Below the pieces are notes generated by a model. That model ran no database searches. It saw only the letters and a program-made list of their open reading frames with translations, and had not been told where the DNA came from. Below, piece by piece: positions 54,450 through 62,576 of a DNA stretch of 64,000 nt (its first letter is position 1; each line of letters starts with the position of its first letter). This DNA is from JBDHAC01 sp039588215. GTDB taxonomy: Bacteria > Gemmatimonadota > Gemmatimonadetes > Palauibacterales > Palauibacteraceae. Where the stretch lies: NCBI GenBank assembly GCA_039588215.1, contig JBDHAD010000001.1, positions 42,288 to 106,287 of the forward strand, given 5' to 3'. Both the position numbers and the translations under genes were made by a program.

Positions 54450-55664
54450 TCACGGAGCCTGTCGCAGGCCGCGCAAGAAGGCCACCAGATCCGCCATGTC
54501 GGACGAGCTTAGCGCGGGCCACCCGGCTGACTCGCCCGCCGATGCCTCTACCCCGGTCGTCGTGTGGCTCCAGAGTGCCGCGACGACGTCGGTCTGGGTC
54601 ACGAGCCCGGTGATCTCGGCGAGGTCGGGAGCTGCCGCCCCCCCGCGAGCATCGAGCTGGTGGCACTGCAGACAGCCTTTCTGAGTGACGAGCTGGCGAC
54701 CGCGACGCGCGTCACCGGTCTCGCTGAAGTAGTTGACGGAGTAGAGGTAGGCGACGAGATCCGCCATCTCTTCCGCACTCAGGTCGGGGATCAAGACTCC
54801 GGCGGCGAGCATGGCCGCCTGCATGGAAGGCGCCTTGTTCCACAGGGCCGCGACGAAGTCGGACGCGCTCCATTCGAGCCCGCGGCCACCCAGCGGCGGC
54901 CCGATCTGCCCTCCGCTCCCCCGCACGCTGTGGCAGCGGAGGCATGACTTGCTGCTGAACAGTTCTCGACCAACGTCCGCGCGTCCGGGCAGGACGTACA
55001 TCGGTCCTGTGTGAGACGCGTCGGAGACCGATTGGAAGAACGCCATCAGATCCCGAAACTCGCTTCCGGTGAACCGGGGCCGCTCGACCCGGAGAGACCT
55101 CATCGTCTCCGCCATGCCGGGGCCGTGCCCCCACATGGCGGCGGCCACAAACATGGGCGAGCTGTACTGGCTCAGGTAATCCAGGCTCGGCCCGATTACG
55201 CCGCCTGCTCCCTGCACCTGGTGGCACAGCACACACTTCTTCTCGGCGAATAGCGTTCGGCCGCTCTCCGCATCCCCCATCGCGTCGAAGTAATCGAGCG
55301 TGAACAGGAAGGCGATGAGGTCACCGGTCTCCCGGGCAGAGAGGCCTGGGCGATCGATACCGGTTTCCGCCATCGTCGCCTGCATGGACGGGAGGTGGTT
55401 CCACATCGCCGCCGCCAGCTCGAAGAACGAGCGACGCTCCTCGATGAGGCCCAGATCGGGTCCCACCCCTCCCCCTACGCCTTTGATGGCGTGACAGTGC
55501 ACGCACCCGTTGGAGCCGAAGACCGACGCCCCGGCGGCCGCGTTCTGCGTGGGCCCGGCCGCCGCCTGCGCGGCGAGGCTCATCGCCCCGATGAACAGCC
55601 AACACAGCGCCGCGAGCACCGCAAGGCGCGTATGAGGTGTGCGGGCTTCGATTCGGGCGCTCAT
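54450..55664 (-). CDS. Four-domain cytochrome c (tandem paralogue 2)
   Basis: A 404-residue secreted protein strongly similar along its whole length to the gene at 53203: same signal, same four haem sites (CVHCH, CVLCH, CLRCH, CLQCH), same distal Met segments (NHLPSM, GHGPGM, NKAPSM) and the same loss in domain 4 (SHTTTG). ATG 55664 has GGAAGGGGG upstream. The pair is a local gene duplication. It is probably a soluble periplasmic shuttle between the quinol oxidase module and other cytochromes or oxidases. Confidence 0.85.
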   Translation of the reverse strand: MSARIEARTPHTRLAVLAALCWLFIGAMSLAAQAAAGPTQNAAAGASVFGSNGCVHCHAIKGVGGGVGPDLGLIEERRSFFELAAAMWNHLPSMQATMAETGIDRPGLSARETGDLIAFLFTLDYFDAMGDAESGRTLFAEKKCVLCHQVQGAGGVIGPSLDYLSQYSSPMFVAAAMWGHGPGMAETMRSLRVERPRFTGSEFRDLMAFFQSVSDASHTGPMYVLPGRADVGRELFSSKSCLRCHSVRGSGGQIGPPLGGRGLEWSASDFVAALWNKAPSMQAAMLAAGVLIPDLSAEEMADLVAYLYSVNYFSETGDARRGRQLVTQKGCLQCHQLDARGGAAAPDLAEITGLVTQTDVVAALWSHTTTGVEASAGESAGWPALSSSDMADLVAFLRGLRQAP

Positions 55665-55943
55665 TTGAACCCCCTTCCTGTCGGCCACCGACGTCTACAA
55701 CCGCAGGAAGCCGCACAGAAGCGTTCACGAACGGCGCAATCGCGCCGGACTACCGACGGCGCGGGGCGGCCGCCGGTGAATCCGGACTCGCCGATCCGCA
55801 ACAACTGTTATCCTATCTTTCTCCTCGGCTCTTCGCGACTCGACCGGAGAGTCACACTCCCACCTCGAGCTCCCTCCTCAAGCTCCTCCTTCGAGACCCG
55901 CTCCCCTGTCCATTCCTTCGCGCACCCCTCGACCCCGCCGGCC
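55665..55943. other. Gap between cytochrome genes
   Basis: This 279-bp gap separates the 16-haem gene from the four-domain cytochrome genes, the largest break in the cytochrome run. The plus strand is pyrimidine-rich at 55859-55909 (CTCCCTCCTC-like), giving a purine-rich transcript. A weak -10-like TAGGATAAC lies on the minus strand near 55810-55818, but no good -35 matches it. A separate promoter for the downstream set is possible. No gene seen. Confidence 0.35.
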
Positions 55944-57383
55944 CTAGGGATCCAGCTGGAACGAGAAGTGACAGATCCCGCACGACATGGTGCTTCGGTC
56001 CGATACCCGACCCGGCTCGAACGACGGACCGTGCGGGCTCACCCGCCAACCACTCTTCGCCGAGTGGCACTTCAGACACGACTGCTGCGCGTGGCAGCCC
56101 GTGCAGGTCTCGAGACCCTGGCGCGCCGCCTGACCGTGGGCGAGCAGCCACCCCGGCTGGGCGTTGTGAAAGGCGCCCCCCGTCGTGGTTCCCGCCTGTC
56201 CGACACCGACCTGGAGATGGCAGTCGCGGCAGAACACTTCGGTCGAGTGGCACGAGCTGCACTCCGTCTGCTGGGCGAACGCCTCCGCGCCGTGCCGGGT
56301 GACGAAGTTCGCCGGGTGAAAGCCGGCCGCGCTTCTCACGTTGAATCGCGGCGCGGCGGGCCCGTCGTGGCAATCGGCACAGAACGACTCCGCATGGCAC
56401 GAGTTGCACTCGGGCAGCCCAACGGCAGCGGCCGTGCCGTGCTCGGTCACAAAGCCCGGCGTATGCCCGGGCGGCCGCACGGCCACGGTCCCGGCCCCTT
56501 GCGGCCCGCCTGGGCGCTGTCTCGAAAGCCCGGTGGCAAGCCGCTCCGCCTCTTCCCCGTGACAGGTCGAACAACTCTCCTGGACGTGACAGCTGGCACA
56601 GCTCTGGATCGACTCCGCCGCTTGCCCGCCGTGGGTGCTGATCCAGTCCACAGACTCGTGGCTGGCGGGGGTGGGCCACACACCCGGCCACCCGGCTACG
56701 AGGCTCGCAACTCGGTCGTCCGACGGAAGGCCACGAATCACCGGGACCCGATCGGCATTGACGTGGCAGCGGCTGCAGCTCTCCTGCGCGTGGCACACGG
56801 AACACCGCTGCGCATCGGCTTCGGCCAGCCCCCCATGGACGGCGTAGTAGTCCTCCGACTCGTGATCCGCCGGGCGCGGAAACGCGGCAATCCTCTCCGC
56901 GCTCAGGTCGGGTGCCTCGGCGATCGGCACATGGCACTGCGCGCAATCGACACCGGCGGCCTGGTGCCCTTCGGCGCTCGGCGCATGGCAGCCCAGGCAC
57001 ACGCTGGGCGTGTTCCGCGCGATCTGCATCGACTCACCGCCCGGCACCTGGTGGCAGGTCGTGCAATCGAGTGTCGGGTGCTCCGTATGTCTGAACGAGA
57101 GGTTGCTGGCGACCGGTGTCGGTCCCGACCAATCGACCTCCGGTTGCACGTTGCCGTTGTGGCATTCCCCGCAGAAGGCGGGGTCCACCGAGAACGCGGT
57201 GGCTGCATCTCCCTCGGGAATTCCCGCATGGCACCCCGTACATGCGGGAAACAGGTTCGCGTGCCGCTCGTGCGGGAACTCCTGTGAACCCATCCCTGAG
57301 AGGACCACGCCGCTCCCAACCATCAACAGGAGCGCGCTCCCTATACCCATCGCGACCTTACGCATCTTGGCTCCTGTGTTCAT
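55944..57383 (-). CDS. Sixteen-haem secreted cytochrome c with paired CxxCH modules
   Basis: A 479-residue exported protein with signal peptide but no lipobox or anchor. It has 16 CxxCH sites: five spaced at the N-terminus starting FPHERHANLFPACTGCH (cytochrome c7-like His ligands), then five two-haem modules of the form CxxCHxxx(x)CxxCH (for example CSVCHAQESCSRCH, CASCHVQESCSTCH, CTGCHAQQSCLKCH), each preceded by an HG or SxxWxxxHG ligand, and a last CGICH. Modules recur every ~55-70 residues, so it should be a linear haem wire. Its ATG 57383 overlaps the stop of the outer-membrane barrel gene (ATGA), with AGGAGG upstream. It is probably the inner component of a porin-cytochrome conduit. 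Confidence 0.88.
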   Translation of the reverse strand: MNTGAKMRKVAMGIGSALLLMVGSGVVLSGMGSQEFPHERHANLFPACTGCHAGIPEGDAATAFSVDPAFCGECHNGNVQPEVDWSGPTPVASNLSFRHTEHPTLDCTTCHQVPGGESMQIARNTPSVCLGCHAPSAEGHQAAGVDCAQCHVPIAEAPDLSAERIAAFPRPADHESEDYYAVHGGLAEADAQRCSVCHAQESCSRCHVNADRVPVIRGLPSDDRVASLVAGWPGVWPTPASHESVDWISTHGGQAAESIQSCASCHVQESCSTCHGEEAERLATGLSRQRPGGPQGAGTVAVRPPGHTPGFVTEHGTAAAVGLPECNSCHAESFCADCHDGPAAPRFNVRSAAGFHPANFVTRHGAEAFAQQTECSSCHSTEVFCRDCHLQVGVGQAGTTTGGAFHNAQPGWLLAHGQAARQGLETCTGCHAQQSCLKCHSAKSGWRVSPHGPSFEPGRVSDRSTMSCGICHFSFQLDP

Positions 57384-58852
57384 CGGTCGCCTCCTGACCC
57401 CGAGCGGCTCGAGCCGGACGTGTCGCTCCCGAACCGATACGATATGCCCCCGTATGCCCTGGCTTGCGTCCAATCCTCGGCGCTGGGCCGATTCTCGAAT
57501 GTGATGCGATACATGGCCGCACCACCGGACAGCGATACGTCGCCGAACCGCCAGGCGCCCTCCAGCCCGCCACCGGTCACGACTTGCTCGCCGAGCCTGA
57601 ACTCGCCAAAGGTCTGGGTGGCCGACCCCTGCAACCCGATGTAGCTGCCGCTCCCGAAGCGCTTGCCGATCCCGGCGTCACCCCCGTAGCGGACGTCCCC
57701 GAAGCCCGTCTCGGCCCGGTAGTTTCCATCCACGTACCAGCCGCGGTGGGTGATATGGGCGCCACCGAAGGCTCGCCACCCGTAGTCTTTGATCGTGATG
57801 AAGTCTGCGCCCGCGTCGGTCTCCTCGTACTTCCGGTACGCCCCACCCGCTTCGAGGCTGAGGAGTCCGCCGGGCACGGCCCACATGAGGGAAGCCCGGC
57901 CCTCGTTGAAGCCGACCGGAGAGAACGCCCCCCAGATCGTCCACAGCTCGAAGAACGGGGTGTAGTGCCGACCCTGGAGAGAGATCTCGAGGCCGGCGGC
58001 AATCGGGGCGGCGAGCCGCACCCGAGCCTCGTTGAATTCCTCGTACGTGAGGTCGTACTCCGCGGACACTTCGGCCGTCACCCGGCCCAACAGCGCGCGG
58101 GCGTCGAGCCCGAGCCGGTCCGAGTAGAGCGCCTGCCGGTCCGTCCGGATCTCGCGCTGATACACGACGTTGCCCGACAACGTCCCCGCCAGTCGTCCCC
58201 CGATCTTGGCGCCGAAGATGAAGCCGCGGTCATCCGGCGCGAACACGTCGGCGGTGGTCAGGAGCGAGCCCGAGCGCGGCGCGTTGATGTGCGGCGCCAG
58301 GCTCCACCCGCCGTACGCCTCGAGTCTCAGGTTCTCCAGCCCGGACCAGGCCACCGAGGCCCCATCGAAGTTACGGTATCCGAGCCCATCCGTCCGGTAC
58401 AGGCGCCCGGCCCGAACCCCGAAGTCACCCCGGTCGTAGCTCAGGTAGCCGGTGAGCAGATCGAGTTCCTGGCTCTCTCGCGGCCAGAACTCGTCCGTGC
58501 CGAAGCGTCCCCGCACGTGGGCGTGCGCGGCCAGTCCCGGCACACTCCCGCCCGCCCAGGCCGAGACCTTGAGATCCTGGTTGAACACGCTGATCGATTC
58601 CTCACCTTCGGTGCGGAACCAACGGCAAAACTCCTCGGGGGTGCAGGTGACGACCGTACCGTCGCCGAGGCGACGGCTGAGACCATCCCCGGGGACCTGC
58701 TCCTCCGGCAAGCTGTCGCGGACGATTCCCTGGAGCTCGAGAGAGCTTCCCCACACGCCGATCTCGGCCCGGAATCCCTGTCCGGCGAGCGTGTGCGCGC
58801 CCAGCAAGAGCGCGAATATCGCCCCGAGCAGGCTACGCCAGTTGGCGTTCAT
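57380..58852 (-). CDS. Outer-membrane beta-barrel, putative partner of the multihaem cytochrome
   Basis: A 490-residue protein with signal peptide (~1-24) and many amphipathic strands over its whole length (LTGYLSYDRGDFGVRAGRLY, AETGFGDVRYGGDAGIGKRF and similar, quoted in part), about 18-22 strands. It has two N-terminal Cys (VTCTPEEFC), reminiscent of but not identical to the CxxC of MtrB/PioB barrels. Its length is between that of OmbB-type and MtrB-type porins. The stop overlaps the 16-haem gene and GGAG precedes the ATG. The barrel fold is secure from pattern; the role as conduit sheath is an inference from the neighbour. Confidence 0.78.
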   Translation of the reverse strand: MNANWRSLLGAIFALLLGAHTLAGQGFRAEIGVWGSSLELQGIVRDSLPEEQVPGDGLSRRLGDGTVVTCTPEEFCRWFRTEGEESISVFNQDLKVSAWAGGSVPGLAAHAHVRGRFGTDEFWPRESQELDLLTGYLSYDRGDFGVRAGRLYRTDGLGYRNFDGASVAWSGLENLRLEAYGGWSLAPHINAPRSGSLLTTADVFAPDDRGFIFGAKIGGRLAGTLSGNVVYQREIRTDRQALYSDRLGLDARALLGRVTAEVSAEYDLTYEEFNEARVRLAAPIAAGLEISLQGRHYTPFFELWTIWGAFSPVGFNEGRASLMWAVPGGLLSLEAGGAYRKYEETDAGADFITIKDYGWRAFGGAHITHRGWYVDGNYRAETGFGDVRYGGDAGIGKRFGSGSYIGLQGSATQTFGEFRLGEQVVTGGGLEGAWRFGDVSLSGGAAMYRITFENRPSAEDWTQARAYGGISYRFGSDTSGSSRSGSGGDR

Positions 58853-58894
58853 GGCATTCTCCAGAGGTTAATGGCCCTTTCATGGAGGGCCGCC

Positions 58895-61729
58895 CTATCG
58901 ATATCCGAACAACATCGAGTACACGATCAACAGGATGAGCGTGACGCCGACAGCCAGCGCGGTCATCCCGAAGATCTTGAAAGCCTTTTGCAGTCTTCTG
59001 GGATACGCCTCGACCAGCCTCTCTTCCAGCCTTCCCGACTCGACCAGCTCCTCGTATTCGCGCGGCTTGTCGCGTTTGAGCTCGTCCACCGGAACATGCC
59101 CGGTGAAGATCACCGGGTCCATGGGAAATTTGTCGAGCCGGAAGTGAGTATTGAAGAAGTGCACCGTGAAGATGAAGGCCACCGCCAGCAGCGCCTCATC
59201 GCTATGGATAATGGTCGCCACGTTCACTGTCCACCCCGGGAGGAGGTTCGTGAAGAACTCCGGAAACCAGAGCAGGAGACCGGTCGACCCGATCACCATC
59301 ATCCCCCAGAAGACGGCGAAGTAGTCGAACTTCTCCCAGTAGGTGTAGCGACCGTAGTGGGGCCGCTCGCCCCGCCCCAGGAACCACTTGATCGAGGCCC
59401 ACAGCTCCCTGAGGTCGTTCCGGTTGAAGACGAGCGAGTCAGGGTCCGTGAGGAACTGCCACCAGGTCTTCTCTCGCCGCCGTCTTTGACGGTGTAACTC
59501 CCGAAGATGGACCCCGAACACGACGATCAGCGCGATGGCCCCGAGTCGGTGCAATACGCCGGTGACCGCGAAACCTCCGAGCACGTCCGCGAACACCTGT
59601 GCCCAAACCATGTGCGAGAACTTCAGGGCCATCCCGGTGATGGCGAGCGTGAAGAAGCTGAGGAGCATGACGATGTGGAGCGTGCGCTGGAAGACGGTAA
59701 ACCGCTGGTACACCTTCTCGCCGGGCCTGACGACGTGGCGCACCTTCCACTTCTCGGGCGAGCGCGACAGCCGGAAGAGCCACGCGAGAGTGTGCAGGAT
59801 CGCGAAGCTGAGCGTCCCGATCAGCAGCGCGGTCATTGCCCAGAACGTCCAGAAAAGGAACGGATACTTGTCCGGGTCGTGGTGCGTCGCGTGCGTGAGA
59901 TAGCCGGTGAAGCGGCGGTTCACACCCGTGTGGCACTGCGAGCAGGTCTCGATGATGTTCCGTCGGCTCAACATCGAGGCCGCTTCGGTAGGTGGCAGGA
60001 TGTTGTGCGTCCCGTGGCAGTCGTAGCACTTGGCGGCCCCGGCCTCGCCCAGCCTCGACACCTTGCCGTGGAACGTCTCGAAGAAGGTCTCCGATTCTTC
60101 CGTGTGACACCGGCCGCACTGGTTCATCATCGATAGCCGGAAGTCATCCTGATCGGTGCGGCTGATCGTGTGCGACGTGTGGCAGTCCTCGCACGTCGGC
60201 AGCTCGCTCTCGGTCTCTCCCTCGGCTCTTCGGATCGCGTGGATGCTGGTGGCGAACTGCTCCTCGATCCCGTGGTGACACGTCCCGCAGGTACCGGCGA
60301 CGTTCTCGGGGTGGATGCTCGAGAGTGAATCGCTCGCCGGCAGTTCGCGGTGTGGCGTATGACAGCTCGAGCACGTCGCGGTGACGACGAGGCCGCTCTC
60401 GATCAGGCCCGTGCCGTGGATGCTCATCTCGTAGCTCTCCACGGGGTTGAGGACGTCATCACCGATGCGGACGGCGGCGGCTTCGCCGGGGCGGTGGCAC
60501 CTGGCGCACAGATCGGGGACGTTGCGCGGGTAGGTGGGAGACTCGGGCGATTCGTGGCCCAGCGTCGCGTGCTTGGCGTGGCAGTCCAGGCACACCGGCG
60601 CGTCCGGGTCGCCCTGCGCGGCGAGCTGCCCGTGCATGCCGGCCCCATACTCATCCGACTGGTCCGGGTGGCACACGCCGCAGTCCACGCTGGTCGCGGT
60701 GGCGGTGGTGCACGCCCGCATGCTCGGGGAGAGCCCCGGGGTCACATCGTCGTGACACTGCGCGCACGCGGTCTCGCCGTGAGCGCCGGCAGCGTAGGCT
60801 GCCTCATCCACGTACAGCGACACGCTGTCGCCGTTCGCCACCCCCACGAGCCCAGGGTCGGCGTGACACCGCATACAGTCCTGGTTGGCCGCCCCGGTGT
60901 CGTAGAAGACCCGCCGGATCCTGTGCGGCGCGTGACAATCGACGCAGGCCGGGATCACGTTCGGGTTCTCCTCCCACAAACGGCCTTCGATCACCTGTAC
61001 GTGCACCTGTTCGATCAGCGAATGACACTGCGTGCAGGTGGCCGCGACGTTCTCGTGGTGGATACTCGAGCGGCGGTCGGTGTGCGGCAGGATGTTGTGC
61101 GACGTGTGGCACGACGTGCACACGGCCGTCACCGTCAGACCCTGCCGGAACAGGCCCTCCCCGTGGATCGACTGCGAGTAGTTCTCGAGGATCCGGTCCT
61201 GCGGGATGTTCCGTTGCAGGGACACCTCCGTCCCCTCGTGGTGGCACTCCCCGCATAGCGTGGGGATGTTCATCACGGCCGTGCGGGAGGTCGGGTCCGT
61301 ATGCGACTTCACCGCGTGGATCCCGTGACACGTGGCGCACCCGGGCGCGAGCGGATCCCCCCTCGCCGCGGCCTGTCCGTGAAGGGATTGACGGTGGAGC
61401 TCGCCCTCGACGTGGCAGGAGCCGCACTGTACGGGTGTCCGGTCCTCGGCGTGCGGGAAGGCCATCGCCCCGTGGCACGTCGTGCACCCGAAGCCCGCCG
61501 CACCGTGGACCGAGCGGGCAACCATCTCGGGTCGCACAACCAGCCGGTTCGGGTTCGGCTGTCCCTGGAAGAAGTCCGGGTTCGTGTGGCACACCGTGCA
61601 GGTGGCGTCATCCTGGGCCAGCGCGGGGGTCACTCCTGGCCCTGGGAGCGCCAGGAGGCCGACCAGCGTGGTGATCGCCCACGCCCGCGCCACAGGTACA
61701 CTCAGTCGCACGCCGGGGCGGGACATCAT
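58895..61729 (-). CDS. Nineteen-haem cytochrome c fused to diheme cytochrome b (CbcL-like)
   Basis: A 944-residue inner-membrane protein. After a signal peptide (~15-36), residues 40-680 carry 19 CxxCH motifs (CTVCH first, CSQCH last), many followed by a His two or more residues on. Residues ~700-930 are a membrane cytochrome b of the HydC/FdnI type: TLHIVMLLSFFTLAITG, LHRLGAIALIVVFGVHLREL, then IIHSDEALLAVAFIFTVHFF give His pairs for two b haems, with five helices. This domain order is that of CbcL, a quinol-linked protein needed for low-potential Fe(III) reduction in Geobacter, which has far fewer haems. ATG 61729 overlaps the upstream stop; ATG 61726 is the alternative. Confidence 0.88.
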   Translation of the reverse strand: MMSRPGVRLSVPVARAWAITTLVGLLALPGPGVTPALAQDDATCTVCHTNPDFFQGQPNPNRLVVRPEMVARSVHGAAGFGCTTCHGAMAFPHAEDRTPVQCGSCHVEGELHRQSLHGQAAARGDPLAPGCATCHGIHAVKSHTDPTSRTAVMNIPTLCGECHHEGTEVSLQRNIPQDRILENYSQSIHGEGLFRQGLTVTAVCTSCHTSHNILPHTDRRSSIHHENVAATCTQCHSLIEQVHVQVIEGRLWEENPNVIPACVDCHAPHRIRRVFYDTGAANQDCMRCHADPGLVGVANGDSVSLYVDEAAYAAGAHGETACAQCHDDVTPGLSPSMRACTTATATSVDCGVCHPDQSDEYGAGMHGQLAAQGDPDAPVCLDCHAKHATLGHESPESPTYPRNVPDLCARCHRPGEAAAVRIGDDVLNPVESYEMSIHGTGLIESGLVVTATCSSCHTPHRELPASDSLSSIHPENVAGTCGTCHHGIEEQFATSIHAIRRAEGETESELPTCEDCHTSHTISRTDQDDFRLSMMNQCGRCHTEESETFFETFHGKVSRLGEAGAAKCYDCHGTHNILPPTEAASMLSRRNIIETCSQCHTGVNRRFTGYLTHATHHDPDKYPFLFWTFWAMTALLIGTLSFAILHTLAWLFRLSRSPEKWKVRHVVRPGEKVYQRFTVFQRTLHIVMLLSFFTLAITGMALKFSHMVWAQVFADVLGGFAVTGVLHRLGAIALIVVFGVHLRELHRQRRRREKTWWQFLTDPDSLVFNRNDLRELWASIKWFLGRGERPHYGRYTYWEKFDYFAVFWGMMVIGSTGLLLWFPEFFTNLLPGWTVNVATIIHSDEALLAVAFIFTVHFFNTHFRLDKFPMDPVIFTGHVPVDELKRDKPREYEELVESGRLEERLVEAYPRRLQKAFKIFGMTALAVGVTLILLIVYSMLFGYR

Positions 61730-62576
61730 CCGCCCCCGAACAGGAGCGCCCACAGGATCAACCCGATCAGGAAGAGCCCGATCGACAACCCCACGAGACC
61801 GAGAGACACCGACCATACGTACGCCGTCTTCGTCGGTGGTGGCGCGAACCGCTCCTCGAGTCGGCTGCTTTCGATCAGCCGCCGGTACTCGAGCGGGTGC
61901 TCCTCCTTCATGTAGGAGAGCGTGGCGCGACCCGTGAACATCACGACGTCGATAGGGAACTTCTCCGGGCGGAGATTCACGTTGAAGAAGTGGATCGTAA
62001 AGATCACCCCCGCCGCCAGCAGCGCCTCGATGCCGTGGATAATCGTCGCGACGTTGAACGCCCAACCCGGCAGCACGTTGGAGAAGAACGTCGGAAACCA
62101 GAGGACCAGCCCCGAGCCGCCGATCACGGCGACCCCCCAGACCTCACCCCAGTAGTCGAGCTTGTCCATGTAGCTCCAGCGGTCGAATTGGGGGGGTTGC
62201 CCCATTCCGAAAAACCACCGGAAGGTCTGGGCCAGGTCCTGGAAGTCCTTCGGTTGCGGGACCATCGAGTCCGGCCCCCAAAAGAACCGCCTCCGGTTCG
62301 AGCTCTTCGAGATCCGATACGTCAGCTGGCCGACGTGCAGGAAGAAGTACGCGAAGGTGAGGACCACACGCGGTGCATGTACGCCGCCGCCTGGAAGCCA
62401 CCGAAAAGATTGATCATCCCCTTCGCCCACGGCGTGTGGGAGAACAGAAGCGGCGTGCCCGTCATGACCAGCCCGAAGAACGAGATGATCACCATCAGAT
62501 GGAGAACCCGCTCGATGGGGCTGAACCGCCACACGTAGGGCCCGTGGCCGCGGTCGGAGGACGCGATCTTCTTCAC
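61726..62576 (-). pseudogene. Cytochrome b (HydC/FdnI type) with internal frameshift
   Basis: A membrane cytochrome b paralogous to the C-terminal part of the 19-haem fusion. The first part (GTG 62576, VKKIASSDRG... to helix 2, GGFQAAAYMHR) is in one frame; the rest (VVLTFAYFFLHVGQL to the end) is in another. The break is at 62361-62376, in the second helix, between the two haem His. Comparison with the intact paralogue suggests loss of 4 nt (or 1 nt). Both halves are otherwise conserved, including IIHGIEALLAAGVIFTIHFF. It is either recently inactivated or carries a sequence error. The GTG overlaps the upstream stop (GTGA). Confidence 0.85.

Noticed and set aside
61726..62576. Programmed ribosomal frameshift in cytochrome b
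   Set aside because: No slippery heptamer (X-XXY-YYZ type) or stimulatory pseudoknot is visible at 62361-62376, and the intact paralogue needs none. Loss of bases or a sequence error is simpler.
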